This document shows positions 9,367 to 18,436 of a stretch of 64,000 bases of DNA, piece after piece (within the stretch, counting starts at the first letter, position 1; every line of letters begins with the position of its first letter). This stretch comes from an uncultured Clostridia bacterium (GTDB lineage: Bacteria > Bacillota > Clostridia > TANB77 > CAG-508), in NCBI GenBank assembly GCA_948805675.1, contig CAQIBN010000002.1, positions 1-64,000 of the forward strand. Direction: 5' to 3'. The notes below the pieces were generated by a model that saw only the letters and a list, made by a program, of their open reading frames with translations, had not been told where the DNA came from and did not search any database. The translations under genes were made by a program, and so were the position numbers.

Positions 9367-9409
9367 ATAAAAACCTATAAAATCAACTATTGTATCAATT
9401 TTATAGGTT
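9367..9409 (-). terminator. Terminator of the coiled-coil operon
   Basis: AACCTATAAAAT (9372-9383) pairs perfectly with ATTTTATAGGTT (9398-9409), followed on the minus strand by TTTTTATTAAATT. Confidence 0.75.
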
Positions 9410-9451
9410 CTACAAATTACATTATAAATTTACCTTTCATTATGTCATGTA

Positions 9452-10628
9452 TTATCTATCCAATATTCCTTTTTCGTATTTTCCATATAGAGCTTTAACT
9501 TCATTATCTCCAAGCCTTTTATTTGGATTATCTATGTTATGTTTTATAATCTTTTCCTTATTTTTATCAATTCTATTTGACATCTTATTCTCTACCCCAT
9601 TAACAACTTTATCTTTTGCTTTTTTTACTCCACCTATAATTGATTGAAATGTTTTACCAACAGTCTTTGTTGCCTTACCTGTTATCTTCGCTATATCTTG
9701 CCCCCTTTTCTTTGCATTTTTTTCCATCTTTTCAATTTTTATTGGTAATGTCTCGTTCTTAAATTTATCCATTTTTTGTTTTAATGGACTCATAACATTG
9801 TTATTAAATTGTTTCGCACTACCAAACATCTTTACTAATAGCTTTTGAAATACATTTTGCTTATCAACCCTTGATAAAGCTCTTTCTTGACTTCCTATAA
9901 TATTCTCTACTTCTGTTTCAAAATCTTTTTCACAATTTTCAATGTTTTTATTTTGTTCTTCTATATTTCTTCTATAAAATTGAATTTGACCTTTCATCTT
10001 TGCTAATTCGGTATCACGTTCTGCTAATTTACTTTCTCTTTGTAAGATTTTTAGTGTTTTCATTTGCTTTTCTGCAGCTTCTACATCACCATTTTGTATG
10101 CACAAAGAAATTTTAGTCTGTAATTCTTCTAGTTTTTTAGGCGATTCTGCTTTATATTGAGTAAATTCCTCTATTTTTTTATCTGCTTCTTTTATTTTTC
10201 CTTGTCTTCTTAATTGATTGATTTCTATTTTACGTCTTGAAAATTCTTTATATCCTGGCATTTGCTTAAATTCTTGTTTCTTATCCTCATATTCTGAAAC
10301 AGATTCTGCTTCAACTTGTTCCCATTCTCCCTTTTCCTGTATAAGTGCTTTTTTCTCTTCTTTAAATGCTTTTTTGGCACCGAGCTAATATATCCTCATA
10401 ATATTCTATTACACTTGCAACATCTGTCTTGCTTTGTTTATAAATTTTAGCTTGATCATCCACATATTCCTTTAAACTAGTTATTTTTTTTGAAACAAAA
10501 TTTTTAGTACTTGTTTGAAAATGTGCAGCATCAACTTTACTTGCTTGCACTTGTGTTGTAACAAGTTCTCTTAATAGTTCTGTAAGTTTAAATTTTTGTG
10601 CTGTTGTAGCATTACCTCCACTTTCCAT
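9452..10628 (-). CDS. Large coiled-coil protein of unknown function, read through a CGG recoding site
   Basis: Two overlapping open frames form one gene. The first (ATG at 10628 after AAAAGGAGG) runs 82 codons to DILA, then meets codon CGG at 10382-10380 and would stop five codons later. Skipping the C gives GGT and continues AKKAFKEEKKALIQEKGEWE without a break to the stop at 9452, in all 391 aa. Long charged heptad segments (about 90-200) predict a coiled coil; a basic KKAKDKVVNGVENKMS region follows. No membrane segment. Second gene of a two-gene operon, 20 bp after 10649-10816. Not recognised. Confidence 0.7.
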
Positions 10629-10648
10629 ATTTCCTCCTTTTATTTTTA

Positions 10649-10816
10649 TTAATCTTCTACATCTAATATTTGATCAATTTTTTCTCTAAGTTGTGCTTCT
10701 CTTTTTTTTAATTTTTCTTTTAACTCTTCTAATTCCTCTGGAGAAGCTTTATCTAAATTTATTATTTTGCCATCAAAAATTATTGTGCCAAATTCCTCGT
10801 CTTTCTCATCTTCCAT
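10649..10816 (-). CDS. Small acidic coiled-coil protein
   Basis: 55 aa, starting MEDEKDEEFGTIIFDGK; the ATG lies 9 bp after GGAGG, so the upstream ATG that overlaps this ribosome binding site is not used. N-terminal acidic beta-like segment, then a charged helix (PEELEELKEKLKKREAQ). First gene of the operon with the coiled-coil protein at 9452-10628; a partner role is inferred only from this. Confidence 0.6.
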   Translation of the reverse strand: MEDEKDEEFGTIIFDGKIINLDKASPEELEELKEKLKKREAQLREKIDQILDVED

Positions 10817-10889
10817 AATTATATCCTCCATTTTCTTTAGTTATTTCTACTCTTTTATTATAACATTACAAAACACTATAATCAACATA

Positions 10890-10930
10890 AAATAAAAAAA
10901 TATTACAAAATATGTTGTTATCTTGTAATA
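10890..10930 (-). terminator. Terminator of trmFO
   Basis: TATTACAA (10901-10908) pairs with TTGTAATA (10923-10930); the minus strand then reads TTTTTTTATTTT. Confidence 0.7.
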
Positions 10931-10938
10931 CTTCCCAT

Positions 10939-12309
10939 TTACAGTACCTTATTTAATTCTTCTAAAGCCCTATCTGCAAGTTTAGTATATCTCAACTTCT
11001 TATCCTTTACCTTCTCATCTAATTCTGGCAATATACCAAAATTTGCATTCATAGGTTGAAATTTTTTATTTTCAGACGAAATGTATTTTGCTAAAGCTCC
11101 TATCATCGTTTTATTTGAAAACTTAACATTTTCTTTTTTCTCAAAGAATCTACTTACTGCATTTATAGCAGCTACCATTCCAGAAGATATAGATTCTACA
11201 TATCCTTCTACACCTGTAATTTGCCCTGCAAAAAATATATTGCTATTTTGTTTAAATTTATATGTTTCATCTAATAAATATGGAGAATTAATATATGTAT
11301 TTCTATGCATTACTCCATATTTCATAAATTCTGCATTTTCTAAACCAGGTATAAGGCTAAATACTCTTTTTTGTTCTCCAAATTTAAGATTTGTTTGAAA
11401 TCCTACTAAATTAAATAGTGTTCCCTCTTTATTATCTTGTCTTAATTGAACTATTGCATATGGTCTTCTTCCTATTCTTGGGTCTGTAAATCCTACAGGT
11501 TTTAATGGTCCAAATCTTAATGTATCTATTCCTCTTTTTGCCATTACCTCAATTGGCATACATCCTTCAAAAATTTCTCTTTTTTCAAATTCATGTAGTT
11601 TTACTACCTCAGCCTCTATAAGCTCTTTGCAAAATTTTTCATATTCATCTTTATTCATTGGAAGATTTATATAATTTCGATTTTCTAAATTAGTGTTTCT
11701 ATTTTTCCAATCCTCTAGTGATTCCTCTTTCCCTCTTTCTTGTTCATATCTATCTCCCCAAAAAGCAATACTCATATCAATTGAATCCCTTGTTATTATT
11801 GGAGCTGCAGCATCATAAAAATACAATCCATTATCCCCTATTAAATCCATTATTTGTTTTGCTAAACAATCCGAAGTTAATGGACCTGTTGCAACTATAA
11901 CTATTCCATCTATTGCTTGCTCTTTAATTGATTCTTCTTTCCCAAATTCTTTTCTAATAACTTCTATATTAGGATTATTTTCTATTTCTTCAGTAACTGC
12001 TTTAGAAAATTCCTCTCTATCAACTGCAAGGGCTTGACCAGCAGGCACACTTGTTTTATCTGCAATTTTTATCAATAATGAATCTAACATTCTTAATTCT
12101 TCTTTTAATAATCCACATGCATTTGTATGTAAATTTGATTTAAAAGAGTTACTACAGACAACTTCTGCTAATTTTGTACTTGTATGAGCATCACTATATT
12201 TATTGGGTTTCATTTCATATAATTTAACTTTTATTCCTCTTTTAGCAATCTGATAAGCTACTTCTGTTCCTGCTAAACCTCCACCTATAACAGTTATATA
12301 ATCATTCAT
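10939..12309 (-). CDS. trmFO: tRNA (uracil-54-C5)-methyltransferase, folate/FAD-dependent
   Basis: 456 aa from the ATG after GGAAAGG; the in-frame extension upstream lies in repeat DNA and is not coding. TrmFO makes the conserved T54 of tRNA using methylene-tetrahydrofolate and FAD. Seen: the FAD-binding GGGLAGTEVAYQIAKRG near residue 10, VCSNSFKSN with the catalytic Cys near 50, RFGPLKPVG and FFAGQITGVEGYVES near the end. Length fits the family (about 435-460). Its upstream region carries repeat copy A. Confidence 0.95.
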   Translation of the reverse strand: MNDYITVIGGGLAGTEVAYQIAKRGIKVKLYEMKPNKYSDAHTSTKLAEVVCSNSFKSNLHTNACGLLKEELRMLDSLLIKIADKTSVPAGQALAVDREEFSKAVTEEIENNPNIEVIRKEFGKEESIKEQAIDGIVIVATGPLTSDCLAKQIMDLIGDNGLYFYDAAAPIITRDSIDMSIAFWGDRYEQERGKEESLEDWKNRNTNLENRNYINLPMNKDEYEKFCKELIEAEVVKLHEFEKREIFEGCMPIEVMAKRGIDTLRFGPLKPVGFTDPRIGRRPYAIVQLRQDNKEGTLFNLVGFQTNLKFGEQKRVFSLIPGLENAEFMKYGVMHRNTYINSPYLLDETYKFKQNSNIFFAGQITGVEGYVESISSGMVAAINAVSRFFEKKENVKFSNKTMIGALAKYISSENKKFQPMNANFGILPELDEKVKDKKLRYTKLADRALEELNKVL

Positions 12310-12359
12310 ATCTATAATCCTTTCCTGAACATTGAATAAACATTTGAGACAACATTTGG

Positions 12360-12494
12360 GAACATTTGGGGACGGGGTTGAATGTTCATGCATACGCATA
12401 AAAACTATACATTCAAACTAGTTGAAAATACTCTATTATTAGTAATTGGTTATAAATCAATTTGGTGAACATTTAACCCCGTCCCCAAATGTTC
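12360..12494. repeat. Inverted-repeat element, copy A
   Basis: Left arm 12360-12388 and right arm 12466-12494 are reverse complements (28 of 29 bases), built on GGGGACGGGGTTRAATGTTC. Matching ATAAACATTTG flanks extend the arms, interrupted on the left by a partial extra unit. About 77 bp lie between the arms. The right arm ends 6 bp from the stop codon of the SNF2 gene. Same family as copies at 31.2 and 62.4 kb. Confidence 0.8.
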
Positions 12495-12500
12495 AAATGT

Positions 12501-15500
12501 TTATCTAAATAACTCCATAATTTCTTCTTTAGATAATTTATTAATAAAAGTTTCTTTTGTAGACAACATATTATCTATTAATTTTTCTTTCTTTCGTTGA
12601 AGCTCATAAATTTTTTCTTCAATTGAATTTCTCGTAATCAATTTATATACTTGAACATTCTTTTTTTGACCTATTCTATATGTTCTATCTGTTGCTTGAT
12701 TTTCTGCAGATATATTCCACCATGGATCATAATGTATAACCATATCTGCACCTGTTAAGTTAAGTCCTGTTCCACCTGCTTTTAATGATATTAAAAACAC
12801 TTTTATATTGTCGTTTTGATTAAATTCATCTACTAATTTTATTCTTTCTACTACTTTTGTCTGACCTGTTAATTTGAAATATTCTATTTTCTCTTTTTTT
12901 AATTCTTGCTCTAAAATGTTAAACATTGATGTGTAACCAGAAAAAAGAAGTATTTTATGTCCTCCCTCTACTGCATCTTTTGTAATCTGCATACATTGAT
13001 TAAGCTTACTACTTTCACCTTCATAATTTTCTATAAATAAACTAGGATGACAACATATTTGCCTTAACCTCATTAGTAAAGCAAGTATTTTCATTTGGCT
13101 TGCCTCAAAACCTCTATTTTTAATTTCTACCACAACTTCTTTTTTTGCCTGTGCTAAATAAGACATATATACATCTAATTGTTCTCCTTGCATTTCATTA
13201 TTTAATACAGTAATTGTTTTATCTGGTAATTCTGTTAAAACATCTTTTTTTATTCTTCTTAAAATAAATGGTGATATTAATTTTTTTAGCCTATTTGTTA
13301 AAAACAAATCATTTTCTTTTATAATTGGTAGTTCATAAATTTGCTTAAATTTTCTATAACTAAATAAATATCCTGGCATAATAAAATCAAAAATCGACCA
13401 TAATTCTGATAAAGAGTTTTCTATTGGTGTTCCTGTTAAAGCAAATTTTGTTTTAGCATTAATCTCTTTTATTGCTTTGGAATTTTGAGTATTATTATTC
13501 TTTATATATTGAGCTTCATCTGCAATTATATATTGAAATTCAATGTTTTTCTCTTTATATAAGTCTATATCTCTTTTTAATAAATCATATGAAGTAATTA
13601 CAACATCAAAATCATTTATTTTGTTAATTTGATTTATTCTATCTTCTACACTTCCATGTATAACTTGTACTCTGAGGTTATTTGCAAATTTACAAATTTC
13701 TGACTGCCAGTTTAATGTAAGAGAACTAGGAGAAACTACAATTGTTGGTTTTGTTTCTTTATTGTTTTCTTTGTAGTCTAATATCAATGCAAGTAATTGT
13801 ACTGTTTTACCAAGCCCCATATCATCAGCCAAAATTCCTCCTAAGTTATATTCATTTAAACTCTTTAGCCATTTAAACCCTATCTTTTGATATAATCTTA
13901 AATCAGCATTTAACGATTTTGGAACACTAATTTCATCATTTAATTCATCAATACCTATATCCTTTATAATTTTTTTATACTGTTCATCTTTATGTACATT
14001 AACATTTTTCAAATTATCTAATAATTTATCTAAATATAATGACCTATATATAGGTAATTTTAAAGTTCCTTTTTGAAGTTCTTTATAATCGATATCTAAA
14101 CTTTCAGTAATATTATTCATAAATTCTAAATCTTCATTATTTTGTAATTCTAAAAAACTGCCATCTTTTAATCTATAAAATTTCTTTTTTAACTTATATT
14201 TATTTAATATATTAACTAATTCTGATGGTTCAAAATCTAGTTTAGTTAAATCTATATTTAGTAAATTATTTTCTACTCTTACCCCTAAAGAAACTATTTT
14301 TGGACCTTTAACTTCTTTTTGTTTAAAATTATCTGTAACTAAAACCTCAAACTTTTGCATATATGTTTCAATATCATTAGTTAAAAAATTATATATTAAA
14401 TCATCATTTACTAGAATAAGTCTTGCATTTGCGCTATCAAGCATAAATCCGCTTCTTCTAAATATTTCTAAGTTCTCAGATTCTTTCAAAACATCTCTCG
14501 GAATATGTATATTATTTTCTACAAGTGGATTAAAACAACAATCTCCATATATAAATTTTATATCTGCTGTAATAAAATTATTTTTATCATAATCTAAATA
14601 TACTTTTACATACAATTCTTTTGGCACATATTTTTCTATTTCTTCTTCACTTAATTTATCTAAATTGATGTATTTTTTTGTTGTTGGATATACTATAGAA
14701 AACAAATTATTTAAATCTTCTTTAAATAAATCTATTTCCTGTGTAAAGTTTTTTCTATATATCTCTAATATCTGCAATATATCCTTTTCTCTTTTTTTAT
14801 CACATTTATACATTTTATTATCTATATAAAAGTATATATAATCTTTTCCACGGAAAATATCATATGAATATATATCTATATTAGGTTTAAGAATATATTC
14901 ATCTTCATTTTTCTCTTCCAAAATAAATTTTATATCTGGTTCATTATCAATAAATAATATTTCACATTCTTCATTTTGATTTTGCATAACTATATATCTA
15001 TTTTTTAATATGCTAAATAATTCATCCATTCCAGTATTAGAAAGTAAAATATAGCTATCACTTAAAGCTCTTGCATAATACCCATAATTATTAGATGATT
15101 CATTTGCATATTTAATTATTTCACCATATTTCATAATAAAATTTAAAATATCAATATCTTCTTTCGCAAAAGATTCCTTTATATGCTTAAACTCTAAGTT
15201 TGCTCCATATTTAAAAGTTTCTTCTTTCATCATTCTATCAAAAAAGTCTGGCAAACTTTTAATTTTATACAAATTCTTATTTCCTATTTTAAATTCGACC
15301 TTAATATTTCCATTTTGTTCATTGTAGATTAATTTAGGATATATTTTTATATTTCCTTCATTTATTATTGTTGACTCCACTTTTTCGTTTTCTAAATCTT
15401 CTATATCTAAATAAAAATGATTTATTAATTGCTTAAATATTCTATGATTACTTTTAAGTTTAGAATTCACTTTTTTATTTCTAATTTTATCGTCTTTATT

Positions 15501-15824
15501 CATATTGTTTAGTATATATTTATTACTATTTGAAAATTCAGTCATAGTTGCAATAATATGTTTACATGCAGAGTAACTATCTTCATACTCTGCACATGTG
15601 CATCTTAAATCTTCAATCTCATTTTTTATTACTTTTATATATACATCATATATATTTTGATTTCCAGTAACATTTGATGAAACTTCAAAATTTGAACTAT
15701 TATCATATATTACTTTTGTAATATTTACTTTTTTATCCTCTACAATTTTCTTAGCTTTAGTTATTTTTTCTTCTCCTGATTCACTATACAAATCTTTTAA
15801 TAATATTTCATCTACAACAATCAT
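12501..15824 (-). CDS. SWIM zinc-finger SNF2-family helicase
   Basis: 1107 aa after TAGGAG. Residues about 73-95 hold a SWIM finger (CTCAEYEDSYSACKHI). A long SNF2-associated region follows, then the motor: Walker A DDMGLGKT near 670, DEAQ Walker B near 771, TGTPIENSLSELWSIFD, and the C-terminal RecA lobe with SLKAGGTGLNL and QATDRTYRIGQ. Typical of bacterial SNF2/Rad54-like ATPases that remodel protein-DNA complexes; the cellular role is not established. Length fits the class. Transcribed alone. Confidence 0.9.
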   Translation of the reverse strand: MIVVDEILLKDLYSESGEEKITKAKKIVEDKKVNITKVIYDNSSNFEVSSNVTGNQNIYDVYIKVIKNEIEDLRCTCAEYEDSYSACKHIIATMTEFSNSNKYILNNMNKDDKIRNKKVNSKLKSNHRIFKQLINHFYLDIEDLENEKVESTIINEGNIKIYPKLIYNEQNGNIKVEFKIGNKNLYKIKSLPDFFDRMMKEETFKYGANLEFKHIKESFAKEDIDILNFIMKYGEIIKYANESSNNYGYYARALSDSYILLSNTGMDELFSILKNRYIVMQNQNEECEILFIDNEPDIKFILEEKNEDEYILKPNIDIYSYDIFRGKDYIYFYIDNKMYKCDKKREKDILQILEIYRKNFTQEIDLFKEDLNNLFSIVYPTTKKYINLDKLSEEEIEKYVPKELYVKVYLDYDKNNFITADIKFIYGDCCFNPLVENNIHIPRDVLKESENLEIFRRSGFMLDSANARLILVNDDLIYNFLTNDIETYMQKFEVLVTDNFKQKEVKGPKIVSLGVRVENNLLNIDLTKLDFEPSELVNILNKYKLKKKFYRLKDGSFLELQNNEDLEFMNNITESLDIDYKELQKGTLKLPIYRSLYLDKLLDNLKNVNVHKDEQYKKIIKDIGIDELNDEISVPKSLNADLRLYQKIGFKWLKSLNEYNLGGILADDMGLGKTVQLLALILDYKENNKETKPTIVVSPSSLTLNWQSEICKFANNLRVQVIHGSVEDRINQINKINDFDVVITSYDLLKRDIDLYKEKNIEFQYIIADEAQYIKNNNTQNSKAIKEINAKTKFALTGTPIENSLSELWSIFDFIMPGYLFSYRKFKQIYELPIIKENDLFLTNRLKKLISPFILRRIKKDVLTELPDKTITVLNNEMQGEQLDVYMSYLAQAKKEVVVEIKNRGFEASQMKILALLMRLRQICCHPSLFIENYEGESSKLNQCMQITKDAVEGGHKILLFSGYTSMFNILEQELKKEKIEYFKLTGQTKVVERIKLVDEFNQNDNIKVFLISLKAGGTGLNLTGADMVIHYDPWWNISAENQATDRTYRIGQKKNVQVYKLITRNSIEEKIYELQRKKEKLIDNMLSTKETFINKLSKEEIMELFR

Positions 15825-15938
15825 TTTATACTCCTAAAACTTCAAAATTAATTATTTAATTATACTATGCAATTCTAATTTTTACAAGTGATAATGACGA
15901 TATTTTTTTATATTGCCGAACATTTTTTCTACATTATA

Positions 15939-15969
15939 AAAGAGAGCTTTATAACATAAGCTCTCTTTT
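15939..15969. terminator. Terminator hairpin (usable in both directions)
   Basis: AAAGAGAGCTT pairs with AAGCTCTCTTT around an 8-nt loop; T-runs occur on both sides. It lies 11 bp below the gene at 15981-16433. Confidence 0.75.
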
Positions 15970-15980
15970 TGAAGTATTTG

Positions 15981-16433
15981 CTAATAGGCTATAACTCCAC
16001 CAGATAGAAAAACTTTTCCATATTCCTTAGTTGTAACTATTCTTTCTTTTTCATTATATGGTTCAATTGAAACTAAATAAACTTCCTCACCAGTATCCAA
16101 TTCTACTAAACCTCTATTTTCGGAAAAAATCCCTTTAATAGCAATTAACATACTTGGCATTTCATCTACTATATTTTGCACAAATATTTCCATTTTGTCC
16201 CTTTGTTTTTTTAGCATATTTGTCTTAATAACTGATATTTCTTTTTTTGTTAATGAATCAAATGATTTCACTTTATATTTATTTCCATTTACACTTTCAG
16301 CTATTAAATTGCCTTTATTCATATAAAACTTTTTAATTGAACTTGTTACAACTAATTCACCTTTGCAATTTTCTTTAAATCCCATAAGTGACCGTTCTTG
16401 TACAAAGCATACTTTTTCTAATGTTATTATCAT
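15981..16433 (-). CDS. Hypothetical protein with an in-frame CGG codon near its start
   Basis: 150 aa from the ATG 10 bp after AGGAGG. Soluble, mixed alpha/beta; the C-terminal part EVYLVSIEPYNEKERIVTTK looks like a small beta barrel. Not recognised. Codon 14 is CGG (16394-16392), one of only two in-frame CGG codons in the window not at a frame break. If CGG shifted +1 here the product would end after 27 codons. Either CGG can be read in place, or translation begins at the ATG three codons later (MGFKENCKGE), which lacks a good ribosome binding site. Confidence 0.6.
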   Translation of the reverse strand: MIITLEKVCFVQERSLMGFKENCKGELVVTSSIKKFYMNKGNLIAESVNGNKYKVKSFDSLTKKEISVIKTNMLKKQRDKMEIFVQNIVDEMPSMLIAIKGIFSENRGLVELDTGEEVYLVSIEPYNEKERIVTTKEYGKVFLSGGVIAY

Positions 16434-16577
16434 GTGGTATATACCTCCTAAAGTCTAATATATTTCTATATTATCATATTATATTTATTTTTACAATCAC
16501 TTATAATAAAAGAACAGGATAAAAAACAATATAAAAACACGAAAATATTTTCACTTTATTAAAACCTCCCTATTTTA

Positions 16578-16751
16578 GAACAATAGCGGGCTGAATTATA
16601 TTTCATACTTAATTGACCTTGTTACAGCTCTCGTTTAATTATTCGCACGCCAATTTTTTGTAAAAAATAGTGTGCAATTATTTTATATAATAGGAAAACC
16701 TCTATTAGTTAAATTTTGCTCCAAACTCGAACTTTCCTGTTATACAAAAAA
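16578..16751 (+). ncRNA. Structured repeat, copy 1 (candidate small RNA)
   Basis: About 174 bp that aligns over its length with 59189-59360. The central stem GCACGC/GTGTGC pairs fully only on the plus strand (one G-U); in copy 2 the equivalent GTGTGT/GTGTAC pairs on the plus strand with G-U pairs but would mismatch on the minus strand. Shared core AATTATTTTATATAATAGGAA. A hairpin with a T-run follows at 16751-16789. It lies downstream of rubrerythrin in the opposite sense. Could be a plus-strand RNA, or a MITE. Confidence 0.45.
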
Positions 16752-16789
16752 GAAGTAGAACGTATTTTAAACTTTCTACTTCTCTTTTA
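16751..16789. terminator. Terminator hairpin beside rubrerythrin
   Basis: AGAAGTAGA (16751 on) pairs with TCTACTTCT, followed by CTTTTA on the plus strand and AACG on the other. Can end rubrerythrin transcripts and, on the plus strand, the candidate RNA at 16578. Confidence 0.55.
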
Positions 16790-16793
16790 CATT

Positions 16794-17462
16794 TTAATAA
16801 TTTTCTGCTTTTATTTCAAAATATGCCTTTGGATGACTACAAACTGGACAAACATCAGGTGCTTCTTTACCAATTACAATATGTCCGCAATTTCTACATT
16901 TCCAAATTTTATCTCCATCTTTACTAAATACTAATCCATTTTCAACATTTTCTAATAATTTTTTATATCTTTCTTCATGTTCTCTTTCTATTTTTGCAAC
17001 TTCTTCAAATAAATATGCAATATGGTCAAATCCTTCTTCTTTTGCTTCTTTTGCCATTCTATCATACATATCTGTCCATTCAAAGTTTTCTCCTTCAGCT
17101 GCTGCTTTTAGATTTTCCTTAGTTGAAGATATTTCACCACCATTTAATAATTTAAACCACATTTTTGCATGTTCTTTTTCATTATCTGCTGTTTCTTGGA
17201 AAATAGCTGCAATTTGCTCATATCCTTCTTTTTTTGCTTTACTTGCAAAATATGTATACTTATTTCTTGCTTGTGATTCACCAGCAAAAGCCTCCATTAG
17301 ATTTTTTTCTGTTTTTGTTCCTTTTAATTCTTTCATGTTATTTCCTCCCTTTTCTTCTTTTACTTTAAATTTCTCTTTTGATGCACCACACTTAGGACAT
17401 TTTTCTGGTACTTGTTCTCCCATATGAATGTATCCACAAATTTTACATACATAAACCTTCAC
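16794..17462 (-). CDS. rbr: Rubrerythrin with an extra N-terminal rubredoxin-like domain
   Basis: 222 aa from a GTG 7 bp after GTAGGAGG. Rubrerythrins reduce hydrogen peroxide in anaerobes. Domains: N-terminal rubredoxin-like knuckles CKICGY and CPKCGA (residues 5-30), diiron four-helix domain with [26 protein letters not shown] and [10 protein letters not shown], then a second rubredoxin CRNCGH/CPVC. Ordinary rubrerythrins begin at [13 protein letters not shown], and exactly there an internal GGGAGGAAATAAC ribosome binding site and ATG occur, so long and short forms may both be made. Its start is 4 bp from the end of the Fur/PerR gene. Confidence 0.93.
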   Translation of the reverse strand: MKVYVCKICGYIHMGEQVPEKCPKCGASKEKFKVKEEKGGNNMKELKGTKTEKNLMEAFAGESQARNKYTYFASKAKKEGYEQIAAIFQETADNEKEHAKMWFKLLNGGEISSTKENLKAAAEGENFEWTDMYDRMAKEAKEEGFDHIAYLFEEVAKIEREHEERYKKLLENVENGLVFSKDGDKIWKCRNCGHIVIGKEAPDVCPVCSHPKAYFEIKAENY

Positions 17463-17466
17463 AAAA

Positions 17467-17859
17467 TTACCTCCTACAATTTCTACAAATTCCATTAATT
17501 ATAATCGAAAAATCTTCTTGATGTGCTTGTATCTGTTTTGTTAAAATTTTTATATCATTATCTATTTTTTTCATTTGTTCATCTTCTAACCAAATATCTG
17601 ATACATTTCCACATTTTATACACTCAAAGTGAATATGTGGCTTAATATTTCCATCATATCTATCTATTCCACACTTTGTTTTTATTTTGGTAATTTCACC
17701 ATCTTGATAAAGATTTTGTAAATTTCTATATATTGTTGCAATTCCTATATCTGGCATTTTGTTTTTTAAATCTAAAAACAACTCTTCTGCAGTTGGATGA
17801 TCTTTTCTATTTTTTAATGAATTAATTATTGCTTCCCTTTGTTTACTATATTTCTTCAT
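17467..17859 (-). CDS. Fur/PerR-family metalloregulator
   Basis: 130 aa from an ATG after AAGGGTC. Winged helix ([28 protein letters not shown], residues about 20-50), then the metal region [19 protein letters not shown] and the C-terminal CRNC; the two CxxC pairs are the structural zinc site. The HIH and upstream Asp are consistent with PerR or Fur; the operon with rubrerythrin argues for peroxide response (PerR). A near-perfect Fur box lies 16 bp upstream of the start, indicating autoregulation. Confidence 0.9.
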   Translation of the reverse strand: MKKYSKQREAIINSLKNRKDHPTAEELFLDLKNKMPDIGIATIYRNLQNLYQDGEITKIKTKCGIDRYDGNIKPHIHFECIKCGNVSDIWLEDEQMKKIDNDIKILTKQIQAHQEDFSIIINGICRNCRR

Positions 17860-17874
17860 TTTTAGACCCTTCTT

Positions 17875-17893
17875 GATAATGATTATCATTATA
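17875..17893. promoter_or_regulatory. Fur/PerR box
   Basis: GATAATGATTATCATTATA matches the 19-bp palindromic Fur consensus GATAATGATAATCATTATC in all but the central and last positions. Position just upstream of the regulator-rubrerythrin operon. Confidence 0.85.
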
Positions 17894-18058
17894 ATATTAT
17901 ATTATCCTATTTTTTTCAAGTATTTTTTTAAAAATTATTTATTTTTATTTTCTTCTATGTTAAAATCAATATTATTAAAAACTTCATTAAATAGTTAATA
18001 ATTGAAATTTTTAATAAAAAATTTGCTAGAGTATATTACTGCTCGAATGGAGGCTTTT

Positions 18059-18274
18059 ATGGAATTAAATAAATGTACAAGATGTGGTTCATTTCATAGC
18101 TCTGAATCTAATGTTTGTCCTACATGCACACAAAAAGATATTTCTGATATTGGTAAATTAAAAGGATTCTTATCTGAAAATGACATGACTTCAATTGAAG
18201 ACATCTCTTATCAAACTGGTATAACAACAAAAAATTTGAATCGTTTTTTTGATTTGGATGAATTTAAAAAATAA
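18059..18274 (+). CDS. Small zinc-ribbon/HTH protein (YvyF-like)
   Basis: 71 aa from the ATG 6 bp after TGGAGG; upstream ATGs lack a site. CTRCGSFHSSESNVCPTC (residues 5-22) is a zinc ribbon; the rest is an HTH-like unit (SIEDISYQTGITTKNLNRF). It resembles the YvyF-type proteins of Bacillus flagellar operons but there are no flagellar genes here, so the role is open. Convergent with pdp. Confidence 0.65.
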   Translation: MELNKCTRCGSFHSSESNVCPTCTQKDISDIGKLKGFLSENDMTSIEDISYQTGITTKNLNRFFDLDEFKK

Positions 18275-18324
18275 AATTTTGAATTTGATTAAATTATAAA
18301 AACTACTTAAATATACAAAATCTT

Positions 18325-18421
18325 TTGCAAAATAAATAAGGTATATTAATAATTTTTGAACATTAAACAAAAATACTTAATCTTATTATTAAAACTATTA
18401 AAATCCTTATTTATTTTGCAA
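18325..18421. repeat. 17-bp inverted repeat between convergent genes
   Basis: TTGCAAAATAAATAAGG (18325-18341) and its exact reverse complement (18405-18421) are 63 bp apart. The right arm begins 16 bp from the pdp stop codon. Could be a long-range terminator for both genes or the ends of a tiny mobile element. Confidence 0.5.
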
Positions 18422-18436
18422 TCTATTATATTTAGA

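Noticed and set aside
10362..10400. A-run slippage (six A bases) as the cause of the frame change in the coiled-coil gene
   Set aside because: The CGG two codons upstream explains it by the same rule as 12 other sites, and the resulting AGAKKAF reads well.
12310..12399. Longer N-terminus of TrmFO beginning at 12399
   Set aside because: That extension is translated from the inverted-repeat element and lacks a ribosome binding site; the ATG at 12309 has one and gives the family N-terminus.
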